Program-made: the position numbers and the translations under genes
Assembly: GCF_030163755.1 (NCBI RefSeq)
Contig: NZ_JASJOE010000009.1
Location: 26,324 to 90,323 of the forward strand
Length of the DNA stretch: 64,000 bases
Direction: 5' to 3'
DNA from: Roseicyclus amphidinii
GTDB taxonomy: Bacteria; Pseudomonadota; Alphaproteobacteria; Rhodobacterales; Rhodobacteraceae
Notes under the pieces: model-generated
Told to the model about the DNA's origin: nothing
Database searches by the model: none
What the model saw: only the letters and a program-made list of their open reading frames with translations
Shown: positions 1 to 9,008 of the stretch, in pieces
Layout of the letters: every line of letters begins with the position of its first letter
How positions within the stretch are numbered: position 1 is the first letter of the stretch

Positions 1-132
1 ACGATCGTGGTCACGCTGCGCCCCTCGGGGGGCGAGCAGGGCTCGGGTTCGCGGCTGTCCCTGGCGGGCTACCAGGCGCTTGGCCTCACCCTGACCGCGT
101 TGCCGACCCTCACCGTCATCTCCGATGCCTGA
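1..132 (+). CDS. C-terminal end of an unidentified protein (partial)
   Basis: Frame 1 is open from the first base to a TGA at 130-132 and gives a 43-residue C-terminal tail rich in Leu, Ala, Gly and Thr. The gene begins outside the window. Its stop overlaps the ATG of the following acyl-CoA synthetase by 8 bases, the usual sign of translational coupling in an operon, which is the main reason to believe it is real. No family could be recognised from so short a tail. Confidence 0.5.
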   Translation, partial: TIVVTLRPSGGEQGSGSRLSLAGYQALGLTLTALPTLTVISDA

Positions 133-1747
133 CATGCCCGACCGGCGGCTGTTCACGCAGCGCGCCGGGTGGGAGGCGCTGCGCACGGGCTTTCGCTGGG
201 ACATTCCGCGCCGGTTCAACATCGCGCAGGCCTGTTGCGAGGACTGGGCCGCCGTGGCGCCCGACCGCGTTGCGGTGATCCACCGCCACGCCGACGGACG
301 GCGCGAGACCTGGACCTATGGCCAGCTCAAGCGCGCCTCGGACGCGCTGGCGGGCGCGCTGGCCGCCCGCGGTGTCGCGCGTGGCGACCGGGTGGCCGTC
401 CTGCTGGCGCAGCACCCCGCCGTCCTCGTCACCCATTTCGCCGCGATGAAGCTCGGGGCGGTGTCGCTGCCGCTTTTCACGCTTTTCGGGGAAGACGCCC
501 TGCGCTACCGCCTGTCCGACAGCGGGGCCGCGGCCATCGTCACCGACGCCGCTACCCTGCCGCGCGTCATGGCGCTGGCGCCCGAGCTGCCGGGGCTCTC
601 CACGATCATCACCACCGGGGCGGCGCGCGCGCCTGTCCTCGGGTTCGACGACCTCATCTCCGGCCCGCCGCTGCGGGCCTCCGCCGACACCGCCGCCGAG
701 GACCCGGCGGTGATGATCTACACCTCCGGCACCACCGGCGACCCCAAGGGCGTGCTGCACGCCCACCGGTTCCTCTTCGGGCACCTGCCCTGCATGGAGC
801 TGAGCCAGGGGTTCTTTCCGCAAGCCGGTGACGTGGGCTGGACGCCCGCCGACTGGGCCTGGATCGGCGGGTTGATGGATATGGCGATCCCCTGCCTGTA
901 TTACGGCGTGCCGCTGGTCTCGCACCGTTTCGCCAGGTTCGACCCCGAGGCCGCCTTGCGCCTGATGGCCGAAGAGCGGGTGAGCAACGCCTTCATCCCG
1001 CCCACCGCGCTGCGCCTGATGCGGCAGGCGGTGCCACCCGCGGGCCTGAGACTGCGCGCCATCGGCTCGGGGGGCGAGGCGCTCGGCGCGAACCTGCTCG
1101 ACTGGGGGCGCGAGACGCTCGGGTGCCCGATCAACGAGTTCTATGGCCAGACCGAGGCGAACCTCGTGGTCGCCGCCTGCGACGGGCTGATGGAGCGGGT
1201 GCCGGGGGCCATGGGCCTGCCCGTGCCGGGCCATGAGGTCACCCTGCGCGACGCAAAGGGCGAGGTCGGAACCGGCGAGGTGGGCGAGGTCTGCGTCCTC
1301 GCGCCCGACCCGGTGATGTTCCTCGAATACTGGAACAAGCCCGAGGCGACGGCGAAGAAACTCGTGGACGGCTGGCTGCGCACCGGCGATCTCGCTACCC
1401 GCGATGCGGGCGGGCAGATCACCTTTCACGCCCGCGATGACGATGTGATCACCTCGGCCGGCTACCGTATCGGCCCGGTCGAGATCGAACAGGCGCTGGC
1501 GCGCCACCCCGATGTCGTCATGGCTGCCGTGGTGGGCGAGCCCGACCCGGTCCGGACCGAGATCGTGGTGGCCCATGTCGTCCTGCGCGACGGGGCCGAC
1601 TGGTCGGGGATGGAAGAGGCGCTGCAGGCGCTGGTGCGCGAGAAGGTCTCGGCCCATTGCGTGCCGCGCCGGGTGGTGCGCGCCGACAGCCTGCCGATGA
1701 CGGCGACGGGCAAGATCATGCGCCGCGCGCTCAGGACCGGGCGCTGA
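125..1747 (+). CDS. Acyl-CoA synthetase (AMP-forming, ANL superfamily)
   Basis: A 540-residue adenylate-forming ligase that should activate a carboxylic acid with ATP and CoA to an acyl-CoA. The P-loop-like motif YTSGTTGDPKG lies near residues 198-208, FYGQTEAN (A5 motif) follows in the middle, and the C-terminal lid contains GWLRTGDLA, then SAGYRIGP, and the catalytic-lysine region TATGKIMRR near the end. Length is normal for the medium-chain/aryl acyl-CoA synthetase branch. The ATG overlaps the preceding gene; a second ATG at 134 is possible. Substrate cannot be read from sequence: an aromatic, short- or medium-chain acid are all possible. A cluster of palindromes follows the stop. Confidence 0.85.
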   Translation: MPDMPDRRLFTQRAGWEALRTGFRWDIPRRFNIAQACCEDWAAVAPDRVAVIHRHADGRRETWTYGQLKRASDALAGALAARGVARGDRVAVLLAQHPAVLVTHFAAMKLGAVSLPLFTLFGEDALRYRLSDSGAAAIVTDAATLPRVMALAPELPGLSTIITTGAARAPVLGFDDLISGPPLRASADTAAEDPAVMIYTSGTTGDPKGVLHAHRFLFGHLPCMELSQGFFPQAGDVGWTPADWAWIGGLMDMAIPCLYYGVPLVSHRFARFDPEAALRLMAEERVSNAFIPPTALRLMRQAVPPAGLRLRAIGSGGEALGANLLDWGRETLGCPINEFYGQTEANLVVAACDGLMERVPGAMGLPVPGHEVTLRDAKGEVGTGEVGEVCVLAPDPVMFLEYWNKPEATAKKLVDGWLRTGDLATRDAGGQITFHARDDDVITSAGYRIGPVEIEQALARHPDVVMAAVVGEPDPVRTEIVVAHVVLRDGADWSGMEEALQALVREKVSAHCVPRRVVRADSLPMTATGKIMRRALRTGR

Positions 1748-1748
1748 C

Positions 1749-1838
1749 CAGACCCTTGCAAGGGTCTGCCCAGCCTTTTGCAAAAGGCTGGAAGAGGGTC
1801 TTGCAAGACCCTCGGCAAAACTCTTGCAAGAGTTTTGC
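1749..1838. repeat. Cluster of four perfect palindromes centred on TTGCAA
   Basis: Four perfect inverted repeats of about 20-24 bp stand head to tail at 1749-1768, 1770-1791, 1794-1813 and 1815-1838. Every one has TTGCAA at its exact centre, while the flanking arms differ (CAGACCC, CCAGCCTT, GAGGGTC, GCAAAACTC) yet remain fully self-complementary. They fill the space between two convergent genes, so they could act as a bidirectional terminator, an mRNA 3'-end stabiliser or protein-binding sites. A sister cluster lies at 11766-11854. Confidence 0.85.
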
Positions 1839-1844
1839 GCCGCC

Positions 1845-3128
1845 TCACTTCTCCATGGAGCGCCTTATGGAATGAACCGTCAGCCAGACGGCGATCACCA
1901 CCGGCACCACGGCCAGCGCCGTTAACACCGTCTTGGTCACGCCCAGCGGTTCGGCCAGCGGGCCGATCAGGTAGACCACAAGGTTCACCGCGTAATAGCT
2001 GATCGCCACCACCGACAGCCCCTCGACCGTCTTCTGCAGGCGCAGCTGCAGGTCGGCGCGGCGGTCCATGCTCTCGAGCAGCTCCTGGTTCTGCGCCGAG
2101 CGGTCCACGTCCACCCGCGTGCGCAGCAGGTCGCCCGCACGGATCGCGCGCTCGGTCATCGACAGAAGCCGCCGTTCGGTCGCCTTGATGGTGCGCATCG
2201 CGGGATCGTAGCGGCGCATCATGAACTCGCCGAAGGTCTGGCGCCCCAGGAACCGCTCTTCGCGCAGGACCGCGATGCGCTGGCCCACCAGCGCCTCGTA
2301 GGCCCCTGTCGCGCCGAAACGAAAGGCGCTTTCGGCCTGCAGCTTCTCCAACTCCGCCGCGATGGACAGTAGCTGGCCCAGCGTCTCGTCGGGCTTCGAC
2401 AGGTCGCCGGTCATGTCGGCCACCAGGCGCACCAGCCCCTCGTCCATCTCGCCCATCCGGGTCGAGATCTCGCGCGAGGTGGGCAGGCCCAGCAGCGACA
2501 TCGCCTTGTAGGTCTCGATCTCGAAGATGCGTTGCACGATCCGCCCGATCCGGCGGCTGCCGGTGTCGGACTTGCAGAACACCGCAAAGCGCATGTGCCC
2601 GTGGCTGTCGATCCGGAAATCCCCCGCGACGACGGCGGTCTTGTCGAGGACATGGCTGACCGCAAGGCTTTCGGGCACCAGCCACTCGCCGATCTTCTCG
2701 GCGATGATCTCGTCGTCTTCGGGGGCCACCTCGATCCGCAGATGGGCCGAGGTGATGCGCACGCCGGGTGCTTGCGCCAGCCAATCCTCCGGGAAGACCT
2801 CCCAGGCGGCGGGGTCGAAGGGCCGCTCGCCGTTCGAGGGCAGAAAGGCCGTGTAGGTCACGAACTCGGTGTGCTGTTCCCACTTCAGTCGGAACTTGCC
2901 GAGGTCGCCGAAGAAATGCGTGGCATCGGGGGCCGGGTGATCCGCGCCGAACCGGTCGAGCAGCGCGATGAGATGCGCCCGATCAAGGCCCCGGTCGCGC
3001 TTGGCCGCATCCTTGGGCTGCTTGATGGCGACGAAGATCGCCTGCGCGGGCGCGGCAAGGTTCGGGAAAGGGCGCGCGTGCAGCTCGTTGGCAAGCCGGT
3101 AGCGCAGCGGGTGATCTTCGAGCGGCAT
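1845..3128 (-). CDS. DUF3422 family membrane protein
   Basis: The N-terminus carries the family hallmark NELHARPFP shortly after LEDHPLRY. The middle is a long helical soluble region, and two membrane segments close the C-terminus (around SYYAVNLVVYLIGPLAEPLG and LTALAVVPVVIAVWLTV), followed by a basic tail. The family has no assigned function; the architecture resembles inner-membrane proteins with a large coiled domain (compare CorA-like arrangements), but that is only inference. The frame is open to 3200, with another Met at 3155. I chose 3128 because ACGGAG precedes it at a proper distance and because 427 residues is close to the usual family length. Confidence 0.8.
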   Translation of the reverse strand: MPLEDHPLRYRLANELHARPFPNLAAPAQAIFVAIKQPKDAAKRDRGLDRAHLIALLDRFGADHPAPDATHFFGDLGKFRLKWEQHTEFVTYTAFLPSNGERPFDPAAWEVFPEDWLAQAPGVRITSAHLRIEVAPEDDEIIAEKIGEWLVPESLAVSHVLDKTAVVAGDFRIDSHGHMRFAVFCKSDTGSRRIGRIVQRIFEIETYKAMSLLGLPTSREISTRMGEMDEGLVRLVADMTGDLSKPDETLGQLLSIAAELEKLQAESAFRFGATGAYEALVGQRIAVLREERFLGRQTFGEFMMRRYDPAMRTIKATERRLLSMTERAIRAGDLLRTRVDVDRSAQNQELLESMDRRADLQLRLQKTVEGLSVVAISYYAVNLVVYLIGPLAEPLGVTKTVLTALAVVPVVIAVWLTVHSIRRSMEK

Positions 3129-3299
3129 CAGGGCGGCTCCGTCATGGTCCTGCATCGCCACATACGCCTTGTATGGCCGGTGTAAACCGGAAAAATACAA
3201 TAAAATTCAGGGTTTGTCGGAATGCAACGGCATACGGGCCGGGCCAAGTGCCCGACAAGTCAGGAAAATCCGCGCCGCAGTGCAGCATCTTGTCCCGCG

Positions 3300-4061
3300 T
3301 CACGTCACCTGCCCGCCCGCGATCTGGATCGATTGCCCGTTCACGCTGCGCGCAGCATCCGAGCAAAGCCACATCACCGCGCCCGTCACTTCATCGGTCT
3401 GCAAAAGCGTCTTGTGCCGGTTGCCCCGTGCCAGGTAGGCGCGCGCTTCTTCCTCGGTGATGCCCTGCCGCGCGGCAATCTCGGCGGCGTTGCGCTCGAC
3501 GATGGGGGTTTCCACATAGCCGGGGCAGACCGCGTTGAAGGTGACGCGCCCGCCCATGTATTCCTCGCTCAGGCCATGGACCAAGCCGATCACCCCGTGT
3601 TTCGAGGCGGTGTAGGCGATGGCGTTCTTCAACCCGACCAGCCCGGCGATGGACGAGATCGCCACCATGCGCCCCCAGTCTTCCCGACCCAGCGTCGCCA
3701 GCGCCGCCTGGAAGGTCAGGAAGACCCCGTCGAGGTTTGTCGCCATGATCTGACGCCAATGCGCCAGCGTCTCTTGGCGAAACGGCGCGGCCTCGGCAAT
3801 TCCGGCATTCGCCACGCAGATGGCCACGGGTCCGCGCGCCTCCGCCGCCGCGGCGATCCCGTCGCGGACCGAGGCCTCCTCGTCGACGTTCATCTGCAGG
3901 GGGTGAAGCCGCGGGTTCTCCTCTGCCACGCGCTGCAACCGCGCGAGGTTCCGCCCGGTGATCGTCACCTCCGCCCCCGCCGAAGCGAGCGCCCGCGCGA
4001 TGCTCAGGCCGATCCCGGTGCCTCCGCCGGTGACCAGCGCGTGCCGTCCTGCATGGTCCAT
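3300..4061 (-). CDS. SDR family NAD(P)-dependent oxidoreductase
   Basis: A 253-residue classical short-chain dehydrogenase/reductase. The Rossmann glycine motif TGGGTGIG is at residues 11-18, NAG around residue 87, a catalytic Ser in ISSIAG, and the YTASK active-site Tyr-Lys pair near residue 150, followed by NAVCPGYVETP. The fold and length match 3-hydroxybutyrate dehydrogenases and 3-oxoacyl-ACP/CoA reductases. It is not in an operon with its neighbours: DUF3422 lies downstream in the same direction after about 170 bases and pntA is divergent. Substrate is unknown; a hydroxyacyl-CoA or hydroxybutyrate-type substrate is plausible given the nearby acyl-CoA synthetase. Confidence 0.85.
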   Translation of the reverse strand: MDHAGRHALVTGGGTGIGLSIARALASAGAEVTITGRNLARLQRVAEENPRLHPLQMNVDEEASVRDGIAAAAEARGPVAICVANAGIAEAAPFRQETLAHWRQIMATNLDGVFLTFQAALATLGREDWGRMVAISSIAGLVGLKNAIAYTASKHGVIGLVHGLSEEYMGGRVTFNAVCPGYVETPIVERNAAEIAARQGITEEEARAYLARGNRHKTLLQTDEVTGAVMWLCSDAARSVNGQSIQIAGGQVT

Positions 4062-4260
4062 GGTCTTTTCCTCCTCTGGCCTTACCTTCTACCCGATCCG
4101 GGCGGCTTCGAAAGGGTCTGCGGCTTGACGCGGCGGAAAGGCTGCAAGGATCGGAAACGGTATGCCATTGTATGCGCAATAAAATGTCGCGCATGCCCCC
4201 GTTGTTAAGCTCGGCGGGTGTTGCTATGGGGCGACGAGACACGGCCATGTCAAAGAGGGG

Positions 4261-5838
4261 ATGACAGTGAAAATAGGGGCTCCGAAGGAGATCGAGCCGG
4301 GCGAAGCACGGGTGGCGATGACGCCCGACAGCGCGCTCCAGCTTCAGAAACTTGGCTATGACTGCGTGATCGAGGCAGGCGCGGGCGAAGCCGCGGGCTT
4401 CACCGATGCCGCCTACGAGGCCGCGGGCGTCTCGGTCGTCAAGACCGCCGCCGCCCTCTGGAAAGAGGCCGACATCGTCACCAAGGTCCGGCCGCCGACC
4501 ACCGCCGAGGCCAAGAAGTTCCGCGAGGGGCAGCTTCTGATCTCCTTCTTCTGGCCCGGCCAGAACGAGAAGCTGATGGATGCCGCGAAATCCGCAGGCA
4601 CCAACGTCATCGCCATGGACATGGTCCCGCGCATCTCCCGCGCGCAGAAGATGGACGCGCTGTCCTCCACCGCGAACATCGCGGGCTACCGCGCCGTGAT
4701 CGAGGCGGGCAACAACTTCGGCCGCTTCTTCACCGGCCAGGTGACCGCTGCGGGCAAGGTGCCCCCGGCCAAGGTGCTGGTGATCGGCGCGGGCGTCGCG
4801 GGTCTTGCCGCGATCGGCACCTCGACCTCGCTGGGCGCGATCACCTACGCCTTCGACGTGCGGCCCGAAGTGGCCGAGCAGATCGAATCGATGGGCGCCG
4901 AGTTCGTCTTCCTCGATTTCGAGGATACGCAGGACAGCTCCGCCACCGGCGGCTACGCGGCCCCCTCCAGCCCCGAGTTCCGGGAAAAGCAGCTCGAGAA
5001 ATTCCGCGAGATGGCGCCCGAGATCGACATCGTCATCTGCACCGCGCTGATCCCGGGCCGGGATGCGCCGGTGCTTTGGACCGCCGACATGGTCGAGATG
5101 ATGAAGCCCGGTTCGGTCATCGTCGACCTTGCCGCCGAGCGGGGCGGCAACTGCGAGCTGACGAAAAAGGACGAGCGCATCGTCTCGGACAACGGCGTCG
5201 TGGTGATCGGCTACACCGATTTCCCCAGCCGCATGGCCGCGCAATCCTCGACGCTTTACGCCACCAACATCCGCCACATGATGACCGACCTCACGCCCGA
5301 AAAGGACGGCGCGGTCAATCACAACATGGAGGATGACGTGATCCGCGGCGCGACCGCGGTCTTCGCGGGCGAGATCACCTATCCGCCGCCGCCGCCCAAG
5401 GTCGCGGCCATCGCCGCCGCGCCGAAGAAGGAAAAGCCCAAGGAACTGACGCCGGAAGAAAAGCGCGCGGCCGAGGTCGCCGCCTTCAAGGCGCAGACCA
5501 AGAACCAGGTCACGCTTCTTGCGGTCGGCGGTGCGCTGGTGCTGGGCGTGGGCCTCATCGCGCCCGCAAGCTTCATGCAGCATTTCATCGTTTTCGTGCT
5601 CTCGGTCTTCATCGGCTTCCAGGTGATCTGGAACGTGGCGCATTCGCTGCACACGCCGCTGATGGCCGTCACCAACGCGATTTCCTCGATCATCATCCTG
5701 GGCGCGCTGATGCAGATCGGCTCGAGCTCGATGCTGATCACGGTCTTGGCCGCGCTCGGCATCTTCATGGCTGCCGTGAACATCTTCGGCGGCTTCCTCG
5801 TGACACGGCGCATGCTCGCCATGTTCCAGAAATCTTGA
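4261..5838 (+). CDS. pntA: NAD(P) transhydrogenase subunit alpha
   Basis: First subunit of the proton-translocating transhydrogenase that reduces NADP+ with NADH at the expense of the proton gradient. The N-terminal dI domain opens with [16 protein letters not shown] and has the NAD-binding [13 protein letters not shown] around residues 178-190. A Lys/Glu/Pro-rich linker (about residues 375-410) leads to three or four C-terminal membrane helices. At 525 residues it is the fused, E. coli-like form, not the split alpha1/alpha2 form found in some alphaproteobacteria. A strong AGAGGGG ribosome site precedes the ATG, and pntB follows after 19 bases. Confidence 0.95.
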   Translation: MTVKIGAPKEIEPGEARVAMTPDSALQLQKLGYDCVIEAGAGEAAGFTDAAYEAAGVSVVKTAAALWKEADIVTKVRPPTTAEAKKFREGQLLISFFWPGQNEKLMDAAKSAGTNVIAMDMVPRISRAQKMDALSSTANIAGYRAVIEAGNNFGRFFTGQVTAAGKVPPAKVLVIGAGVAGLAAIGTSTSLGAITYAFDVRPEVAEQIESMGAEFVFLDFEDTQDSSATGGYAAPSSPEFREKQLEKFREMAPEIDIVICTALIPGRDAPVLWTADMVEMMKPGSVIVDLAAERGGNCELTKKDERIVSDNGVVVIGYTDFPSRMAAQSSTLYATNIRHMMTDLTPEKDGAVNHNMEDDVIRGATAVFAGEITYPPPPPKVAAIAAAPKKEKPKELTPEEKRAAEVAAFKAQTKNQVTLLAVGGALVLGVGLIAPASFMQHFIVFVLSVFIGFQVIWNVAHSLHTPLMAVTNAISSIIILGALMQIGSSSMLITVLAALGIFMAAVNIFGGFLVTRRMLAMFQKS

Positions 5839-5857
5839 GCGGGCAGGGGTAGAGACA

Positions 5858-7366
5858 ATGGATTTCGGATTCACCATTGCGGCCTACGCGGTCGCGGGCG
5901 TGCTCTTCATCCTCTCGCTGGGTGGCCTTTCTGGGCAGGAAAGCGCGAAACGCGCCGTGTGGTATGGCATCGCGGGCATGGCCATCGCGGTCGTGGCCAC
6001 GCTGATCGGGCCGGGTTCCGGCCTGTGGCTCATGTCGCTGATCCTGATCGCGGGCGGCGCGGCGGTCGGCTACCAGCTGGCCACCAAGGTGCAGATGACG
6101 CAGATGCCCGAGCTTGTGGCGATCATGCACTCGCTCGTCGGTCTCGCTGCCGTCTTCGTCGGCGTGAACGCCCATGTCGAGATCGGCCGCGTCGCGGCCG
6201 AGTTCGCCACCGCCGGCCTGCCCTTCCCGCAGCCCGAAGGCCCGCTGAGCGATGCGGCCTATGCGCTACTGGGCACGCTGTCGAACTTCGGTGAGCTGAT
6301 CGGCAAGAAGACCGGTGTCGAGATCGGCATCCTCCGGGTCGAGCTGGTGCTGGGCATCTGGATCGGTGCCGTGACCTTCACCGGCTCGGTCGTGGCCTAT
6401 GGCAAGCTGTCGGGCAACTCGTCGCTCCTGCCGTTCAAGATCGACACGGCGGCCAAGCAGCTGCCCGGCGGTCACATGCTGAACGCCGCCGCAGCCGCCG
6501 GTTCGGTCATCCTGCTGGCGATGTATCTCGGCGGGGCGGGCACCTGGGCACTTCTGCTGCTGGCGCTGCTGGGCTTCTTCATCGGCTACCACCTGATCAT
6601 GGGGATCGGCGGCGCGGACATGCCCGTCGTGGTCTCGATGCTGAACAGCTACTCGGGCTGGGCGGCGGCGGCCATCGGCTTCAGCCTCGGCAATGACCTG
6701 CTGATCGTGGTGGGCGCGCTGGTCGGCTCGTCGGGTGCGATCCTCAGCTATATCATGTGCAAGGCGATGAACCGCAGCTTCGTCAGCGTGATCCTCGGCG
6801 GCTTCGGCGGGGCCACGGGCGAGCAGCAGGCGATCGAGGGCGAACAGGTCGCCATCGACGCCGACGGCGTCGCCACCGCGCTGAACGAGGCCGACAGCGT
6901 CATCATCGTTCCGGGCTACGGCATGGCCGTTGCACAGGCGCAGCAGGGCGTGGCCGAACTGACCCGCAAGCTGCGCGCGGCGGGCAAGGAGGTGCGTTTC
7001 GCCATCCACCCCGTCGCGGGCCGCCTGCCGGGGCACATGAACGTGCTTCTGGCCGAGGCCAAGGTGCCCTACGACATCGTGCTCGAGATGGACGAGATCA
7101 ACGAGGACTTCCCGGATACGGATGTCGTCATCGTCATCGGCTCGAACGACATCGTGAACCCGGCCGCCCAGGACGACCCCAACAGCCCCATCGCCGGCAT
7201 GCCGGTGCTCGAGGTGTGGAAGGCCAAGCAGGTCTTCGTCTCCAAGCGGGGGCAGGGCACGGGCTATTCCGGCATCGAGAACCCGCTCTTCTTCAAGGAG
7301 AACACGCGGATGTTCTACGGCGACGCGAAAGCCAGCATCGACACGCTGCTGCCCAAGATCGGCTGA
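5858..7366 (+). CDS. pntB: NAD(P) transhydrogenase subunit beta
   Basis: Second subunit of the membrane transhydrogenase. Roughly the first 300 residues are hydrophobic and form the multi-helix proton channel. The last about 180 residues form the NADP(H)-binding dIII domain with the signature [12 protein letters not shown] and the later [14 protein letters not shown] motif. Length (502 residues) is typical. It is co-transcribed with pntA, and the operon ends at a strong intrinsic terminator 27 bases after the stop. It supplies NADPH for biosynthesis and glutathione-based defence. Confidence 0.95.
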   Translation: MDFGFTIAAYAVAGVLFILSLGGLSGQESAKRAVWYGIAGMAIAVVATLIGPGSGLWLMSLILIAGGAAVGYQLATKVQMTQMPELVAIMHSLVGLAAVFVGVNAHVEIGRVAAEFATAGLPFPQPEGPLSDAAYALLGTLSNFGELIGKKTGVEIGILRVELVLGIWIGAVTFTGSVVAYGKLSGNSSLLPFKIDTAAKQLPGGHMLNAAAAAGSVILLAMYLGGAGTWALLLLALLGFFIGYHLIMGIGGADMPVVVSMLNSYSGWAAAAIGFSLGNDLLIVVGALVGSSGAILSYIMCKAMNRSFVSVILGGFGGATGEQQAIEGEQVAIDADGVATALNEADSVIIVPGYGMAVAQAQQGVAELTRKLRAAGKEVRFAIHPVAGRLPGHMNVLLAEAKVPYDIVLEMDEINEDFPDTDVVIVIGSNDIVNPAAQDDPNSPIAGMPVLEVWKAKQVFVSKRGQGTGYSGIENPLFFKENTRMFYGDAKASIDTLLPKIG

Positions 7367-7393
7367 GCCGTCGATCCGCTCAACGAAAATACA

Positions 7394-7425
7394 AAGCCCC
7401 GGACCTTGTGTCCGGGGCTTTTTTT
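7394..7425 (+). terminator. Rho-independent terminator of pntAB
   Basis: A perfect 10-bp stem (AAGCCCCGGA paired with TCCGGGGCTT) with a 7-base loop is followed directly by a run of T. It sits just after pntB and is the clearest intrinsic terminator in the window. Confidence 0.93.
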
Positions 7426-7470
7426 GCGTCTTTCTGACGGGGTCAGGTCTGGCCCCTGCCTTGACCGGCG

Positions 7471-7782
7471 TCAGACCACTGTCGCCGCCTCGCGGTCGAA
7501 GAGATAGACCGAGATGGCCGTGTTCTGCGTCATCTCGCGCAGCTTGAACACGTTCTCCAGCCCGGCCAGCACGCTGATCTGAGCTTGCGAAAAGCGGTTC
7601 ATGTCCTCCAGCGCATCGAAGCGCACGATCATGGTCACGCGCCCCTCCTTGTGCAGAAGGATGTTGAGGCTGGCGATATTGGCGTCCGCAATCGCCCCGC
7701 CGATTTCCGTCGACAGGTGCGACACACCGATCTTGGCCGCCTCGAGAGACTGGAAGCACAGGGTGTAGATCTTGGAATACAT
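7471..7782 (-). CDS. Small conserved-looking protein of unknown function
   Basis: A 103-residue protein with no membrane segment or signal peptide. The pattern of alternating beta strands and helices (IYTLCFQ, SLNILLHKEGRVTMIVRF, AISVYLF) suggests a small alpha/beta fold such as a dimeric ferredoxin-like barrel, but no family was recognised. Its start lies 2 bases beyond the stop of the upstream GAF protein, so the two are almost certainly one transcript and probably act together. The pntB terminator stands just downstream in the opposite orientation. Confidence 0.65.
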   Translation of the reverse strand: MYSKIYTLCFQSLEAAKIGVSHLSTEIGGAIADANIASLNILLHKEGRVTMIVRFDALEDMNRFSQAQISVLAGLENVFKLREMTQNTAISVYLFDREAATVV

Positions 7783-7784
7783 GC

Positions 7785-8618
7785 TCAGAACTCCGCCTCG
7801 TCCATCATCTCGAACATCGCATCGAGCAGCTGAGCATCCCGCATCGGAGAGGCCTTTGCCTTGTATTCGGCCGGGCCCAGCCCGCGCCCGGTCTTGAGCG
7901 TGGCACCCGCCGCCGTCAGGCTCAGTGCGCCCTCGACATCCTGCGCCAGCCCCGCGGCCAGCAGGTCGTCACGCTGGCTCCCCGAGACCGGCAGGCCCAT
8001 GCACAGGTTCAGAAAGCCGCGCGCCGCGCCCAGCCCGTCCAAGCCTGCCGCCTGCAGATCGGCGAGGATCGCCTCGCAGTCCTGCGCCGCGCGCTCCTGC
8101 TGGTCGGTCTGCAGCTGGATCGACAGGGCCAGATCGGCCGCCACCCCGGTCAGCAGCTCGACCTGTTCGGGGCTCAACTCGCGCGGGACGAAATCCACCG
8201 CGCAGATCGTGCCGAGGATGTAGCCCTCCGGCGTGACCAGCGGGAACCCGGCCCAGAACACCCAATGGGGGTCGCCGGTGACAAGCGGATGCGCTTCGAA
8301 GGTCGGATGAACCCGCATGTCGTTCACGATGAAGGGGCGAGTGTCCAGCAGCGCGTGCTGGCAGACGGTTTCATGCCGAGCAACCTCGGTCGCGCCGGTC
8401 AGGCAGCCGGTGAAATTCTCCGACAGGAAATACTGCCGCGCTTCGTCGAGCAGGCCGGTATAGGACACCGGCACCCCCGCGATATGACGAAACAGCCGGG
8501 TGTAGATGTCGAAGCGGGACAGGTGCTTGCTGTCCATCAGCCCGCTTCGATGCACGGCGGACAGGCGGCCTGCCTCGTTCGACGGCAGGCGCGCCGGTTT
8601 GAAGTCTGGTCGTTCCAC
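7785..8618 (-). CDS. GAF domain sensor protein
   Basis: A soluble 277-residue protein with a GAF domain at about residues 30-170. The motifs match stand-alone GAF sensors: FIVNDMRVHPTFEAHPLVTGDP, then FWAGFPLVTPEGYILGTICAVDFVPRELS split across the central sheet. The C-terminal 100 residues are helical with no recognised output domain: no HisKA, GGDEF or HTH. It must therefore signal through partners, the obvious candidate being the 103-residue protein encoded directly downstream. The ligand cannot be deduced. Confidence 0.8.
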   Translation of the reverse strand: MERPDFKPARLPSNEAGRLSAVHRSGLMDSKHLSRFDIYTRLFRHIAGVPVSYTGLLDEARQYFLSENFTGCLTGATEVARHETVCQHALLDTRPFIVNDMRVHPTFEAHPLVTGDPHWVFWAGFPLVTPEGYILGTICAVDFVPRELSPEQVELLTGVAADLALSIQLQTDQQERAAQDCEAILADLQAAGLDGLGAARGFLNLCMGLPVSGSQRDDLLAAGLAQDVEGALSLTAAGATLKTGRGLGPAEYKAKASPMRDAQLLDAMFEMMDEAEF

Positions 8619-8735
8619 AACGGTCTCCTCTCGAGTCCCCCTTTGAAACGGTCGGGGTCGAGAGGGTCTTAGCTCCGTGCCTGTGGCAAAGTGCGGGGCG
8701 CGCCCTGGCCGTCGCGTCGTGACGCAGGGACGCCC

Positions 8736-8921
8736 CTACTTCGTCAGGATCAGCTTGCCCGCCCGGGTGATGCGCAGCTGGTAGGTCTTGTCGTCGAGCA
8801 CGATCATCGCGGTGCCCGCCCCATCGGTCAGCCGTCGCGCGTCATAGACCGGCAGGCTGTGATGCAGGGGTGCCGTGCGGCTCTGGTCGTGGCTGTCGAT
8901 CCGTTCCGAATGAAAGCTCAT
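8736..8921 (-). CDS. hemP: Hemin uptake protein HemP-like
   Basis: A 61-residue protein whose last 25 residues match the HemP/HmuP family, ending in YQLRITRAGKLILTK. Family members are small proteins needed for expression or function of hemin uptake systems, usually beside TonB-dependent receptors and under iron control. Here no heme transport gene is adjacent. The frame runs to 8984, but the ATG at 8921 has GGAGA at proper spacing and gives the usual family length. Confidence 0.75.
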   Translation of the reverse strand: MSFHSERIDSHDQSRTAPLHHSLPVYDARRLTDGAGTAMIVLDDKTYQLRITRAGKLILTK

Positions 8922-8964
8922 GGTCGATGTCTCCGGGTTGTGGCGGTCCTGTCGGCCTCTCAGG

Positions 8965-9002
8965 TTAAATCCTGACTTAAACACTCGGATTCGTCAATCC
9001 CG
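8965..9002 (-). terminator. Possible weak terminator after the HDAC-like gene
   Basis: Just beyond the HDAC-like stop a 9-bp stem (ACTCGGATT against AATCCCGAGT, one bulged base) leads on the minus strand into GTTTAA. It would separate the deacetylase transcript from hemP. The short, weak T-run keeps the call tentative. Confidence 0.35.
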
Positions 9003-9008
9003 AGTTTT

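Noticed and set aside
125..1747. Assigning the first ligase to DmdB (methylmercaptopropionate-CoA ligase)
   Set aside because: Length fits, but no dmdC/dmdD neighbour is present and no specificity residue could be judged.
3391..5877. Long minus-strand frame across pntA and the SDR gene
   Set aside because: Antisense to pntA; in its last part a shifted frame of the SDR. Not a gene fusion.
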